A DNA stretch of 33,596 nucleotides, taken from positions 1 through 33,596 of the forward strand of contig JAUYGU010000058.1 in assembly GCA_030690405.1 (NCBI GenBank), in the 5' to 3' direction. This document shows positions 15,721-22,711 of this stretch, one piece after another (position 1 is the stretch's first letter; every line of letters starts with the position of its first letter). Below the pieces are notes generated by a model. That model had not been told where the DNA came from. It was given only the letters and a program-made list of their open reading frames with translations, and ran no database searches. The translations under genes and the position numbers were made by a program. The DNA is from Dehalococcoidia bacterium. Its GTDB lineage: Bacteria; Chloroflexota; Dehalococcoidia; SM23-28-2; RBG-16-64-32.

Positions 15721-16638
15721 TTACCCGAACTCCCCCCGCACCTCGCGGGCGAAGCGGTCCAGCGTCGCCAGGGCGGCGTCGATGCCGGCCATGATCGGCG
15801 GCTCGAAGACGACGTGCGCCACGCCCAGCGCCTGGTAGCGCCGTAGCGACTCGCCGATCTGCTCCACTGTGCCGATGAACGGTTGCGAGCCATCACCGGG
15901 CGCGTCCAGGATCGAGAGCGGCCAGCGCACCGATAGGGCGAGCGCGTCCGGGTCGCGGCCGGACTCCCGCGCCAACGACTGCACCTTCCGCCAGCCCTCC
16001 GCCAGCTCCTCCGGCGTCAGGCGGTAGGCGTGCCAGCCGTCGCCAAGGCGAGCGGCGCGGCGCAGCGCCGGCGGCTCGTGCCCGCCGACCCAGACCGGCG
16101 GCGGCGCGGCCGGCCGAGGCTCGCAGCGGAGGCCGGTCACGCTGTAGAACCGCCCCTCGAACTTCGGGTCCTCCTCCGTCCACAGCGCCCGCAGCACCTG
16201 GATGTGCTCGTCCGTGCGGGCGCCCCGTTCGTCCCAGGGCATGCCCAGCGCCTCCGCCTCCTCGCGCATCCAGCCCGCGCCCGCGCCCACGATGAGCCGG
16301 CCGCCGGAGACGGTCTGCAGGTTGCCGAGCTGCTTGGCGTTGAGCACCGGGTTCCGGTACGGGAGCACGAGGATGCTGGTGCCCAGCTTGACGCGGCTGG
16401 TAGCCCCGGCAACGAAGGTGAGGGTGGTCACCGGCTCCAGCCAGGGCACGACCGGCGGCAGGGGGAACTGGCCGCCCTCCGCGTACGGGTAGCGCGACTG
16501 GAAGCCGAGGGGGAAGACGATGTGGTCGCTGACCCAGACGGAGTCGTAGCCCATCTCCTCGACGGCGAGCGCGAAGCGGCGGAGGGTATCGCCGTCGTGC
16601 CAGGGGCCGATGTGGGGCAGGTGTACGCCGAACTGCAT
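15721..16638 (-). CDS. LLM-class (F420-type) oxidoreductase
   Basis: A 305-residue luciferase-like monooxygenase-fold protein. The start at 16638 (MQFGVHLPHIGPW) has AAGGAGG 7 bases upstream; codons further 5' have no such site. Features include VWVSDHIVFPLGFQSRYPY, the flavin-binding strand region LGTSILVLPYRNPVLNAKQLGNLQTVSGGRL with GVGAGW-like GAGAGW, and VWVGGHEPPALRRAARLGDGWH. The closest pattern is the subgroup of probable F420-dependent oxidoreductases. The substrate is unknown. It is probably co-transcribed with the upstream dienelactone hydrolase gene, 20 bases away. Confidence 0.88.
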   Translation of the reverse strand: MQFGVHLPHIGPWHDGDTLRRFALAVEEMGYDSVWVSDHIVFPLGFQSRYPYAEGGQFPLPPVVPWLEPVTTLTFVAGATSRVKLGTSILVLPYRNPVLNAKQLGNLQTVSGGRLIVGAGAGWMREEAEALGMPWDERGARTDEHIQVLRALWTEEDPKFEGRFYSVTGLRCEPRPAAPPPVWVGGHEPPALRRAARLGDGWHAYRLTPEELAEGWRKVQSLARESGRDPDALALSVRWPLSILDAPGDGSQPFIGTVEQIGESLRRYQALGVAHVVFEPPIMAGIDAALATLDRFAREVRGEFG

Positions 16639-16658
16639 GCGGGGGCCTCCTTCCGGTG

Positions 16659-17363
16659 TCAGCTCAGGTGTTGCTGGAGCCAGCCCAGGCACTCGCCCCA
16701 GGCGTCCTCCGCGACGTCCTGCCGGTAGCCAGGCCGGGCCGACGTCATGAAGGCGTGGCCGACGCCGGCGAAGGTGTGGAACTCGTGCTGCTTGCCCCGC
16801 CTCGTCAGCTCCGCATCGATCTTCGCCACGTCCGCCGGGCTGGGGTTCGTGTCCTGCTCCCCGAACAAGCCCAGGAGCGGGCAGGCGATGCTCTCGCTCC
16901 GCTCGAAGGGCGCCGGGCCCTCGCCCCAGGGCACCATGATGTTGCCGCCGTAGAACACGACGGCCGCCCGTAGGGACGCGACGTGGGTCGCCATCAGGTA
17001 GGACACCCGCCCGCCCATGCAGAACCCGGCGATCCCTATCCGGTCCGCCGCCACCTCATCCAGCCGCCCGGCGTGCTCGATGGCGGCGTTCACGTCACGG
17101 ACGACCTCCACGTCGCGCAGGCGGCCCATGCGGGTCAGCGGGTCCTCGCCGCTCTCCGGGTCCTGGCGGTGGTAGAGCTCCGGCGCTATCGCGACGTAGC
17201 CGGCGGCGGCGAAGCGGCCCGACATCTCCTGGACGAAGCCGTCGACGCCGCCCGCGTGCTGGATAACGACGACGGCCGGGAACGGCCCTTCGCCCGCGGG
17301 CGCGGCCACGTAGCAGCGCATCGTCTCCCCGTCAACGGTAAGTGCATCCCATCGAGCGGTCAT
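16659..17363 (-). CDS. Dienelactone hydrolase family protein
   Basis: A 234-residue alpha/beta hydrolase. The nucleophile elbow is GFCMGG (Cys in place of Ser, as in dienelactone hydrolases), the acid is in LFGEQDTNPS, and the His is in GVGHAFM. APELYHRQDPESGED is typical of the family. It converts lactones such as dienelactone to maleylacetate, or acts on related esters. AAGGAGG lies 5 bases before the ATG. Its 5' region faces the tRNA-Ser fragment divergently. Confidence 0.9.
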   Translation of the reverse strand: MTARWDALTVDGETMRCYVAAPAGEGPFPAVVVIQHAGGVDGFVQEMSGRFAAAGYVAIAPELYHRQDPESGEDPLTRMGRLRDVEVVRDVNAAIEHAGRLDEVAADRIGIAGFCMGGRVSYLMATHVASLRAAVVFYGGNIMVPWGEGPAPFERSESIACPLLGLFGEQDTNPSPADVAKIDAELTRRGKQHEFHTFAGVGHAFMTSARPGYRQDVAEDAWGECLGWLQQHLS

Positions 17364-17413
17364 GGAGTCCTCCTTCGCATCTCTCGTGGGCGGCTCGTGC
17401 TATTTTATACCGC

Positions 17414-17453
17414 GGAGGGGTGCCGGAGTGGTTTAACGGGACGGTCTTGAAAA
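17414..17453 (+). pseudogene. tRNA-Ser(UGA), 5' half only
   Basis: GGAGGGG (acceptor 5' strand, 17414-17420), TG, a D-arm with TGGTTTAACGG, then the anticodon stem ACGGT and loop CTTGAAA with anticodon TGA (17448-17450). After position 17453 the expected ACCGT stem strand, long variable arm, T-arm and acceptor 3' strand are absent; the DNA continues as GTGGAGTGCC. No 3' half was found elsewhere in the window. The anticodon loop is a common crossover point for tyrosine recombinases, and an integrase gene follows at 18365. It marks the left end of an inserted element, or an assembly junction. Confidence 0.8.
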
Positions 17454-17594
17454 GTGGAGTGCCACGTGCCGCGACACGCCCTGACCCCCCATTTTGTATC
17501 TAGGAGACCGTGTCCTCATCCCCTCTCTGGTGCCCTCTTGACCCCTCTGCCAACCACATTGGTGAGCAAAATGTGAGCAAGCGGAGTACCGTCT

Positions 17595-17702
17595 ATGAAA
17601 CCTCGTAACGGGCGCGGCACCATCTCGGTCAAGATGACGGCGCAGGACATCATCTCGATGGCCGTGAACGTGGTGCAGGGCCGACAGGAGAGAGCGCCCT
17701 GA
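17595..17702 (+). CDS. Small ORF, 35 residues, unknown
   Basis: It starts with MKPRNGRGTISVKMTAQDII and has a purine-rich AGCGGAG about 9 bases upstream. Its TGA overlaps the ATG of the next ORF (ATGATG context), which is the best reason to call it real. No family recognised. It lies within 150 bases of the tRNA fragment, as the first gene of the inserted element. Confidence 0.5.
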   Translation: MKPRNGRGTISVKMTAQDIISMAVNVVQGRQERAP

Positions 17703-17893
17703 TGCTCCTCTGGTCGATTCACAAAGAGGATGTGGTCGCTGGCCTACGGGAGCGCGGGCTGCCAGCCGACCTGACGAGGCGTGAACTCGACTTAGTTTGC
17801 CAGCACACGGACGCAGCGCTCGATGAAGCAATCCACGAGTTGCTAGACGCTCTGGCTGCGCGATTTCGTCAAGAGCGGGGGAGCGACGAATGA
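17702..17893 (+). CDS. Small ORF, 63 residues, unknown
   Basis: A mostly helical, charged protein (KEDVVAGLRERGLPADLTRR, then HTDAALDEAIHELLDALAAR). No known motif. Overlaps both neighbours by 1-4 bases, so it is part of a compact operon leading to the integrase. Confidence 0.6.
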   Translation: MLLWSIHKEDVVAGLRERGLPADLTRRELDLVCQHTDAALDEAIHELLDALAARFRQERGSDE

Positions 17894-18141
17894 CGCGGGG
17901 CGAAGCTGTCACGGCGCTGGTAGACACATGGGTCGAGGAGCTTGGAGAGGACACGACGCACGGCCTTTTGTTCGGCATCCTGGTGGCCCGCGCCGCCCCC
18001 GCCCTCGCTGAAATCGTGGAGCGCGGGGTCGAGGAAATGCTGGAAGACGACGGCGATATGGCTCTCGCCCAGCAAGCAGCTCGCGAGCAGTGGTGCGCAG
18101 CGCTGAAAGGATGGCTTCGACAAGAAGGGGTGGCTGTCTAA
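17890..18141 (+). CDS. Small ORF, 83 residues, unknown
   Basis: An acidic helical protein (TALVDTWVEELGEDTTHG, VERGVEEMLEDDGDMALAQQ). Starts by ATGA overlap and ends one base before the ATG of the zinc-finger ORF. No recognisable family. Confidence 0.6.
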   Translation: MTRGEAVTALVDTWVEELGEDTTHGLLFGILVARAAPALAEIVERGVEEMLEDDGDMALAQQAAREQWCAALKGWLRQEGVAV

Positions 18142-18372
18142 ATGGCGGCGGAAATGAGACGCGAGGAATTCGAGCGGGCCAACGTTCTGACGGTGGAGCG
18201 GCTAGGCGCTCTGGTCGCCCTGGAGCAGCGCATCTGGCGCTCCTATCGCCAGCACGAGTGCGCCGACTGCGGCGGGCCAGGCACCGTTCAGCAGGAATCT
18301 GTCCTAATCAAGTCGGTGCCCCACTACTGGCTGTGCCAGGGCTGCCATGACTACTGGGAAGGCCATGACTGA
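18142..18372 (+). CDS. Small zinc-finger protein
   Basis: 76 residues with two CxxC pairs, CADCGG and CQGC (about residues 40-69), spaced like a zinc ribbon, after a helical N-terminus (EFERANVLTVERLGALVALE). Possible DNA-binding accessory protein of the element. Its end overlaps the probable integrase start by 8 bases. Confidence 0.6.
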   Translation: MAAEMRREEFERANVLTVERLGALVALEQRIWRSYRQHECADCGGPGTVQQESVLIKSVPHYWLCQGCHDYWEGHD

Positions 18373-19359
18373 AAGAGAACGTACTGGCGCTCTAGTGACA
18401 GTGCTGGTGGAGAGACCCAGAAGCACGCCTACGGCATTGGTCAACGATGAACCAGCGGACGAGCTTCTCGCCGCCTTCCTGTCCGGCCGGAGCGATTGCA
18501 CCCGCCGCGCCTACAACCAGGACTTGGACGACTTACGGCGCTTCCTGGGCGTGGGCAGGGTGTCCGAGGCGGCCCATTTGCTCCTCTCGCGGGCCACGGG
18601 AACGCGAACGCACTGGCGCTGGCCTGGCGGGCGAACCTTCAGGAGCGGCGTCTACAGGCCGCCACCATCAACCGCCGCCTCGCCGCCCTGCGCTCCCTGG
18701 TGCAGCTAGCGAGGACGTTGGGAATCGTCCCCTGGACGCTGGAAGTGCGTAACCTAAGAGCGGAATCCTACCGCGACACCCGTGGCCCTGGCCGTCGCGG
18801 CGTCCGCCTTCTCCTTGACGAAGTGGAGCGACGTGGGGACAAGAAGTCCCTGCGCGACCGCGCTGCCCTCCATCTCCTGTATGACCTTGGCCTCCGCCGC
18901 AGCGACGTCGTGGCCATCGACGTAGGCGACCTGGACTTGGACGCTGGCTCGGTCGCCGTTCTGGGCAAGGGCCACACCCAGAAGACCAAGCTAACTCTCC
19001 CAGCCCCCACAGGAGAGGCCATCCGGCAATGGCTGGAGGCACGGGGCACGGAAGCTGGGCCGCTCTTCATCAACGTTGACAGGGCGGGGAAGGGCTGCCG
19101 CCTGACCGGCACGAGCCTCTACCGGATTGTCCGCCGCCTGGGGGAGCAGGTCGGGCTGAAAGTTCGCCCACACGGCCTCCGCCATACCGCCATCACCGAG
19201 GCTTGCAAGCTCGCTCAGGCTAAGGGGATGGGGCTGGAGGAGGTTCTCGACTTCTCCCGCCACCGCGACGTTAAAGTGCTGATGGTCTACCGCGACCGCG
19301 AACGCAACGTGCAGGGCCAGTTAGCCGCCCTGGTCGCCGCCGGCGTGGAAGGGGACTAA
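18365..19359 (+). pseudogene. Tyrosine recombinase/integrase with a one-base frameshift
   Basis: The N-terminal core-binding (SAM-like) domain is read from the ATG at 18365 (MTERERTGALVTVLVERP ... RRAYNQDLDDLRRFLG) to about 18592. The rest continues in the -1 frame as GHGNANALALAWRANLQERR through the catalytic domain. Adding one G to the GGG at 18591-18593 restores a single ORF of about 331 residues. Catalytic residues: Arg I in LGLRRSDV, Lys in GKGHTQKTK, HxxR in HGLRHTA, His in SRHRDV, Tyr in MVYRDR. It resembles phage/XerC-D-type integrases and lacks the extra domain of integron IntI. The frameshift may be a real mutation or a sequencing error in a G run. Confidence 0.85.
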
Positions 19360-19697
19360 GGAGCGGAGTCGGGTAAGGAGACATGATCGTAACCTAACGG
19401 TAACATCAAGGACTCTGCCGCTCGTTGACAAGCAGGTTTCGGATCAGCGAAGGTAGGGACTGCGGGTCTCCGGAATTTGGGCGGGCCACCTAAAGAAGCC
19501 AGAGAGCACCGCCGTCCCACCGCAGTCTAGGGGGCAAGCGCTGTCTGTCAGGCATTGCAGCACAGATGGGCAAGCATCAGTAAGTCCGCTGCTACAGTGG
19601 CGCTGTGACCACCCCCACCGAGATCAAGGCCCAGGCCATCGCCTTTTACGCGTTGGGCTACTCCTAGGCTTCACACCTCTGAGGTCCGCGATCCAGA
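19360..19697. other. Stretch after the integrase with a possible gene remnant
   Basis: Mostly non-coding. At 19605-19667 a 20-codon frame from a GTG (MTTPTEIKAQAIAFYALGYS, stop) looks like the helix-turn-helix opening of a transposase or terminase-like protein cut short; this is weak. No attachment repeat or tRNA 3' half was found here. Confidence 0.35.
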
Positions 19698-19949
19698 CTA
19701 CGCTGAGCCCATAATCAGGCAGGTAGTCGTGCGCTCTACCCCGTATATACGCTGAATACCCTCGGTGACCGCCCGGCCGAGCCTATCGAGATCCTCCGAC
19801 TCCAGGAGGGCTATTACGTCGAAGGGGCCGGTTACAGTCTCCGCCGACAGAACCTTGGCATCAGTGACCGCTAGCTTGTGAAGCCCCTTGTATACGGTCC
19901 CCGCAGTTCCAACGGCTGTCCCGATGAGAATGTATGCTCGCACCGCCAT
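19698..19949 (-). CDS. Stand-alone Lrp/AsnC ligand-binding domain protein
   Basis: 83 residues: AYILIGTAVGTAGTVYKGL, VLSAETVTGPFDVIALLESE, IYGVERTTTCLIMG. This is the RAM (regulation of amino acid metabolism) alpha-beta fold of AsnC/Lrp regulators without the DNA-binding domain. Such single-domain proteins form dimers or oligomers and may modulate full-length regulators or act as small-molecule sensors. AAGGGGG lies 6 bases before the ATG. It is the first gene of the repeat-bounded region; the first repeat lies 45 bases beyond its start. Confidence 0.8.
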   Translation of the reverse strand: MAVRAYILIGTAVGTAGTVYKGLHKLAVTDAKVLSAETVTGPFDVIALLESEDLDRLGRAVTEGIQRIYGVERTTTCLIMGSA

Positions 19950-19993
19950 ATCAGGCCCCCTTGCCTCAGCCTGTCATTCCAACGCCGTAATCG

Positions 19994-20019
19994 TGCGCCT
20001 GGTCTGGGCAGGTGTCAAA
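19994..20019 (+). repeat. Repeat site 1 (dif/att-like)
   Basis: TGCGCC at 19994 and TGTCAA at 20013, spacing of starts 19. Followed 62 bases later by an inverted half, ATTGACAC (20080-20087), so GTGTCAAACGG and CCGATTGACAC face each other around the site. Confidence 0.7.
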
Positions 20020-20123
20020 CGGAGGCGTTAGCTCCGCCGCCGTCAAGCGATTGGGGGCGCCAGGACGAGGCCCCGACCGATTGACACGCCGGGGCAGGTG
20101 CGGGCACCCTGAGATGCAGTCAA

Positions 20124-20522
20124 ATGGACTCGGAGGTGCGTACGCTCACCATCGCTGGCGAGGTGGACCGCCCACTCGCTCTGCACTTCGACGAACTTCT
20201 GCAGTTGCCAGCCGTGGAGCGTAGAGTTCAGATTGTCTGCGCGAGCGGTGAGATTAGTGACGTCGTCATGAGAGGCGTAGCGCTGACCCACGTGTTCGAA
20301 CTGGCAAGGGTGCGGGGCACGGCGCGCATGGCTGTCTTCACCTGCTCTGACGGCCACCAGGAGAGAGTGTCTCTAGCTGACCTGATTCAGCAGGAAGCCT
20401 TTCTTGCCTATTGGGTGGGTGAAGAGCAGGAAGAGGAGCCGGACTCACTCCCGCGCCTGTCCATCCCCGGCAAGGTGGGCAGCAAGTGGGCCAAGAGGGT
20501 CCACACGATAGAGCTGCGCTAA
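20124..20522 (+). CDS. Stand-alone molybdopterin-binding (SUOX-fold) domain protein
   Basis: 132 residues. The sequence follows the sulfite-oxidase-type Moco domain in miniature: an opening like VNGxVxxPLxLxxDELLxLP (here IAGEVDRPLALHFDELLQLP), the Cys-containing strand VQIVCASG (cognate to the molybdenum-ligating Cys), GVALTHVFELA, FTCSDGHQERVSLADLI, and the closing LSIPGKVGSKWAKRVHTIEL. It is shorter than full sulfite oxidases (no heme or dimerisation domain) and has no signal peptide. It is a cassette-like gene bounded by repeat sites 1 and 2. Whether it binds cofactor is unknown. Confidence 0.75.
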   Translation: MDSEVRTLTIAGEVDRPLALHFDELLQLPAVERRVQIVCASGEISDVVMRGVALTHVFELARVRGTARMAVFTCSDGHQERVSLADLIQQEAFLAYWVGEEQEEEPDSLPRLSIPGKVGSKWAKRVHTIELR

Positions 20523-20541
20523 TCCCCACCCGCCGCGATTG

Positions 20542-20567
20542 TGCGCCTGGGCGGCGCGGGTGTCAAC
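20542..20567 (+). repeat. Repeat site 2 (dif/att-like)
   Basis: TGCGCC at 20542, TGTCAA at 20561; extended match upstream (CGCCGCGATTG). It begins 20 bases after the stop of the molybdopterin-domain gene. CACCCG upstream and CGGGTG inside the site can pair. Confidence 0.75.
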
Positions 20568-20684
20568 GGAGAGCACGAAGATTGTTGGCGGTTACGACGT
20601 AGCTTCCCCCATTGACGGGGTGGCGGTTCGGGGTTATGCTCTGCCGTCGCAGGGGTGGGCCCCCAGTATGAGAGGAGGAGCCAC

Positions 20685-20999
20685 ATGGCGCTCTACTTCA
20701 CGAACACGGTCAAGGTCAAGCCGGGGCATGTCGAGGAGTTTCTCGCGGCAGCGCCCAAGGCCGTCGCGATTTACGAGAAGTACGGTATGAAGTTCCACGG
20801 AGCGTTCCAAGCCGTGGGCGGCGAAGCCAACGTCGCCGTCTACTTGGTGTCAGTGGCCGACTTTGCGGCCTGGGGTGACCTCACTCAGAAGTTGCAAGCT
20901 GACTCAGCGTTCATGGCACTCGGGCGAGAACTGGGGCCTCATTTCGACAGTAGCGTTGTCCAAGCCCTCCTGCCCATGCCCGGTTCCGCAATGCAGTAG
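20685..20999 (+). CDS. NIPSNAP/ABM-like dimeric alpha-beta barrel protein
   Basis: 104 residues: MALYFTNTVKVKPGHVEEFL opens like antibiotic-biosynthesis-monooxygenase/NIPSNAP domains (KVKPGxxxEF), followed by IYEKYGMKFHGAFQAVGG and a central ADFAAWGDLTQKLQADSAFM. The fold is a small ferredoxin-like dimer; enzymatic function is unknown. GAGGAG lies 4-5 bases upstream of the ATG at 20685, which fixes the start against an earlier in-frame codon at 20655. It lies in the interval after repeat site 2. Confidence 0.75.
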   Translation: MALYFTNTVKVKPGHVEEFLAAAPKAVAIYEKYGMKFHGAFQAVGGEANVAVYLVSVADFAAWGDLTQKLQADSAFMALGRELGPHFDSSVVQALLPMPGSAMQ

Positions 21000-21088
21000 A
21001 AGCTGCCTGCTACCCCCGCCGCATCCTCACCACGTACAGCCCGCCGAGAAGATGTTGCTGCGCGGGCAATAAGGACGACGGTGGCCGG

Positions 21089-21104
21089 TGCGCCGCCGTC
21101 AAAC
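21089..21104 (+). repeat. Degenerate repeat half-sites
   Basis: TGCGCC at 21089 followed after only three bases by GTCAAAC. It carries both conserved ends of the repeat family but lacks about ten central bases. Its position, between two genes of opposite orientation, is where a site is expected. Confidence 0.3.
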
Positions 21105-21107
21105 CCA

Positions 21108-21581
21108 CTACTGCCGCGTCCAAATGTTGCCCTGAGGGTCCAACAGGATGTCTGGGCCTATGGATGTGAATATCGTTGGCGCGCCCGGGAACCTGACGTG
21201 AGCGACCGTGCACCACACGCTCAGGTCAACTTCAAGGTCAATCGGGGAAAGCAGCACGCCTTTGCCCTTTGCGGTCACTAACTGCCCGCCGCCGGACTGT
21301 CCTGCACACCCCCAGTCGTCAACTAGCTTGACGCTGAGGCCAGGGCTGATGGACATCTGCATGTAGCTCCCGTCAAAGACGTCGATGGTCTCCCAGTGGC
21401 CAACGAAGGGGCTGTTCTCCTTGGCAGCGCTGGCGTCATTCCCGTTCAGCGCCAACGCGCCAAACACTGCCCCCACCACTCCCACCACGACCACACCCCA
21501 CATGAGCGCCTTTAGCGGATTCCCACAGTGGGAACCGCCGTCGGCCTTGGATAGCCTTTGCACCTCGCTCGTGCGCTTCAT
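21108..21581 (-). CDS. Membrane-anchored extracytoplasmic protein, unknown function
   Basis: 157 residues from the ATG at 21581 (MKRTSEVQRLSKADGGSHCG), chosen because AGAAGGGGG lies upstream. One membrane segment (ALMWGVVVVGVVGAVFGALAL, about 25-45) is followed by an exported domain with FVGHWETIDVFDGSYMQMSI and LVDDWGCAGQSGGG, which recall lipocalin-like or ligand-binding beta barrels of the FxGxW type. No enzyme motif. Lies between the degenerate repeat and repeat site 3. Confidence 0.6.
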   Translation of the reverse strand: MKRTSEVQRLSKADGGSHCGNPLKALMWGVVVVGVVGAVFGALALNGNDASAAKENSPFVGHWETIDVFDGSYMQMSISPGLSVKLVDDWGCAGQSGGGQLVTAKGKGVLLSPIDLEVDLSVWCTVAHVRFPGAPTIFTSIGPDILLDPQGNIWTRQ

Positions 21582-21617
21582 GGCGAAGCCCCCTTCTTGG
21601 CCCACCTGAGGCGAGCG

Positions 21618-21643
21618 TGCGCCCAGCTGTGATTATTGTCAAG
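21618..21643 (+). repeat. Repeat site 3 (AT-richer, most dif-like)
   Basis: TGCGCC at 21618 and TGTCAA at 21637 with the same 19-base offset as the other sites, but the centre is CAGCTGTGATTAT instead of GC-rich. The right arm TTATTGTCAAG is close to XerD-type arms (TTATGTyAA). Confidence 0.6.
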
Positions 21644-21754
21644 ATACCGATGGGGCCAATATGCGAACCGAAGGGATACACCGGGGGGCACTGTCGTGCG
21701 GCAGGGGTCCTGAGGGTAAAGGAGGCAGCGATCGCAGCACTAGGTGCTGACCGA

Positions 21755-21976
21755 CTAGGAGCCTCTCAAGACGGCGAAAAGGGCGTATATGGCGCTAGCG
21801 GCCATCATGCTGGCGAACAGGGAGCCCAATCTGAATTGCCCCAGACTGATACCAGAAGGCTGGTGCTCATCCACTTCAGGGTCTGGTGATGGGAGCGCGC
21901 CTATCGCGTAAGCTCCACAAGTGGGGCACTGCGGCCCACCCACATGCCAGACACGGTGACACTTGGAACATTCCAC
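21755..21976 (-). CDS. Small zinc-ribbon protein with a C-terminal membrane segment
   Basis: 73 residues: N-terminal zinc ribbon with CSKC and CPTC pairs (residues 3-19), a Pro/Asp-rich linker, and one C-terminal hydrophobic segment (LFASMMAASAIYALFAVL). Probably a tail-anchored membrane protein with a cytoplasmic zinc ribbon. Function unknown. Lies between repeat sites 3 and 4. Confidence 0.6.
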   Translation of the reverse strand: MECSKCHRVWHVGGPQCPTCGAYAIGALPSPDPEVDEHQPSGISLGQFRLGSLFASMMAASAIYALFAVLRGS

Positions 21977-22048
21977 GACAAGTCCTTCTGGTGGCCTCGG
22001 ATGGTACGCCCCTAGTAGGTGGCTGGCGATGCCCGCCCGCCGTGAGTC

Positions 22049-22074
22049 TGCGCCTATGTCAGGCGGCTGTCAAA
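22049..22074 (+). repeat. Repeat site 4, left member of a paired element
   Basis: TGCGCC at 22049, TGTCAA at 22068. Internal hairpin CGCCT / AGGCG with a 5-base loop. Followed by AAACAAAGGGGGCGGACAG, nearly identical to the sequence after site 6. Confidence 0.75.
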
Positions 22075-22081
22075 CAAAGGG

Positions 22082-22165
22082 GGCGGACAGGAGCCGCCAC
22101 CTGCAGAGGGGGGCCGGGGGCCTTGCCATGAGGATGGTCTCATGGTGGGGCGCTCACTGTCCGCC
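22082..22165. repeat. Inverted repeat between paired sites 4 and 5
   Basis: GGCGGACAG (22082-22090) and CTGTCCGCC (22157-22165) are perfect complements; GAGC and GCTC extend the stem inward with one bulge. The loop of about 60 bases has no gene. The same design recurs at 22633-22701. Confidence 0.7.
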
Positions 22166-22175
22166 GCCGCGATTG

Positions 22176-22201
22176 TGCGTCTGGGCTGGGCGGGTGTCAA
22201 T
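22176..22201 (+). repeat. Repeat site 5, right member of a paired element
   Basis: TGCGTC at 22176 (one mismatch), TGTCAA at 22195. Upstream extended match CCGCCGCCGCGATTG. Lies 38 bases before the stop of the leftward gene at 22239. Confidence 0.75.
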
Positions 22202-22238
22202 GGGGCCTCGGCGGCCCAGCACCTGCGCTCTTTGGGTA

Positions 22239-22556
22239 TTACTGCTGGGGCAGGAAGGGCATCACCTGCTCAGGGGCGGTAACGAAGATGTCCTCGGCAA
22301 TCCCGATGCCCAGAGCAAGTATCTTCGCCCCTGCGGCCTGCACCCTCGGGTCCTTTAAGATAGCGTCGGCTACGGCGTAGTTGGTCGAGGCGCCAACCGT
22401 AATGATGCCGCCGTTGCCGAAGCCCCAAGTGAGGTTACTGACACCATCAACTCCGTTCACCGCCACGGCGAATTCTTTGAAGGCGGCAAGGGCGGCGCCT
22501 GGAGACGTGTTGGGTGGCGGCGGGACGTTCGCTCGCCAAGTCGTAATTCGCATCAT
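22239..22556 (-). CDS. Hypothetical protein, about 105 residues
   Basis: Start chosen at 22556 because AAAGGAGG lies 7 bases upstream (MMRITTWRANVPPPPNTSPG). The frame is open another 37 codons, but those would read through repeat site 6. The body (ALAAFKEFAVAVNGVDGVSN, NYAVADAILKDPRVQAAG) is a small alpha/beta protein, possibly of the dimeric alpha-beta barrel type, but I do not recognise a family. It is enclosed by two paired repeat elements, the clearest cassette-like arrangement in the array. Confidence 0.65.
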   Translation of the reverse strand: MMRITTWRANVPPPPNTSPGAALAAFKEFAVAVNGVDGVSNLTWGFGNGGIITVGASTNYAVADAILKDPRVQAAGAKILALGIGIAEDIFVTAPEQVMPFLPQQ

Positions 22557-22600
22557 GATGTGGCCTCCTTTGACTACTTCTACAGGCGTGCTGCGGATTA

Positions 22601-22626
22601 TGCGCCTATGCCAGGCGGCTGTCAAA
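22601..22626 (+). repeat. Repeat site 6, left member of the second paired element
   Basis: TGCGCC at 22601, TGTCAA at 22620. Differs from site 4 at only one position within the 26 bases and shares the following AAACAAAGGGG. Confidence 0.75.
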
Positions 22627-22632
22627 CAAAGG

Positions 22633-22701
22633 GGCGGACAGCGAGGCGTCGGGCCTCTGAGGTTCACGGGGCCACAGGGGGTACGACGCTAACTGTCCGC
22701 C
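22633..22701. repeat. Inverted repeat between paired sites 6 and 7
   Basis: Outer stem GGCGGACAG / CTGTCCGCC, then an unpaired step, then inner stem GCGTCG (22646-22651) / CGACGC (22684-22689), with a loop of about 32 bases. The two-box stem with an unpaired spacer recalls the folded strand of integron attC sites. Confidence 0.65.
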
Positions 22702-22711
22702 GCCGCGATTC

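Noticed and set aside
17446..17600. Group I intron in the tRNA anticodon loop
   Set aside because: No 3' exon appears within several hundred bases, and no conserved group I core is recognisable; coding ORFs start within 150 bases.
18365..19359. Integron integrase IntI
   Set aside because: The catalytic domain lacks the extra IntI segment between patches II and III, and the gene points toward the array rather than away from it.
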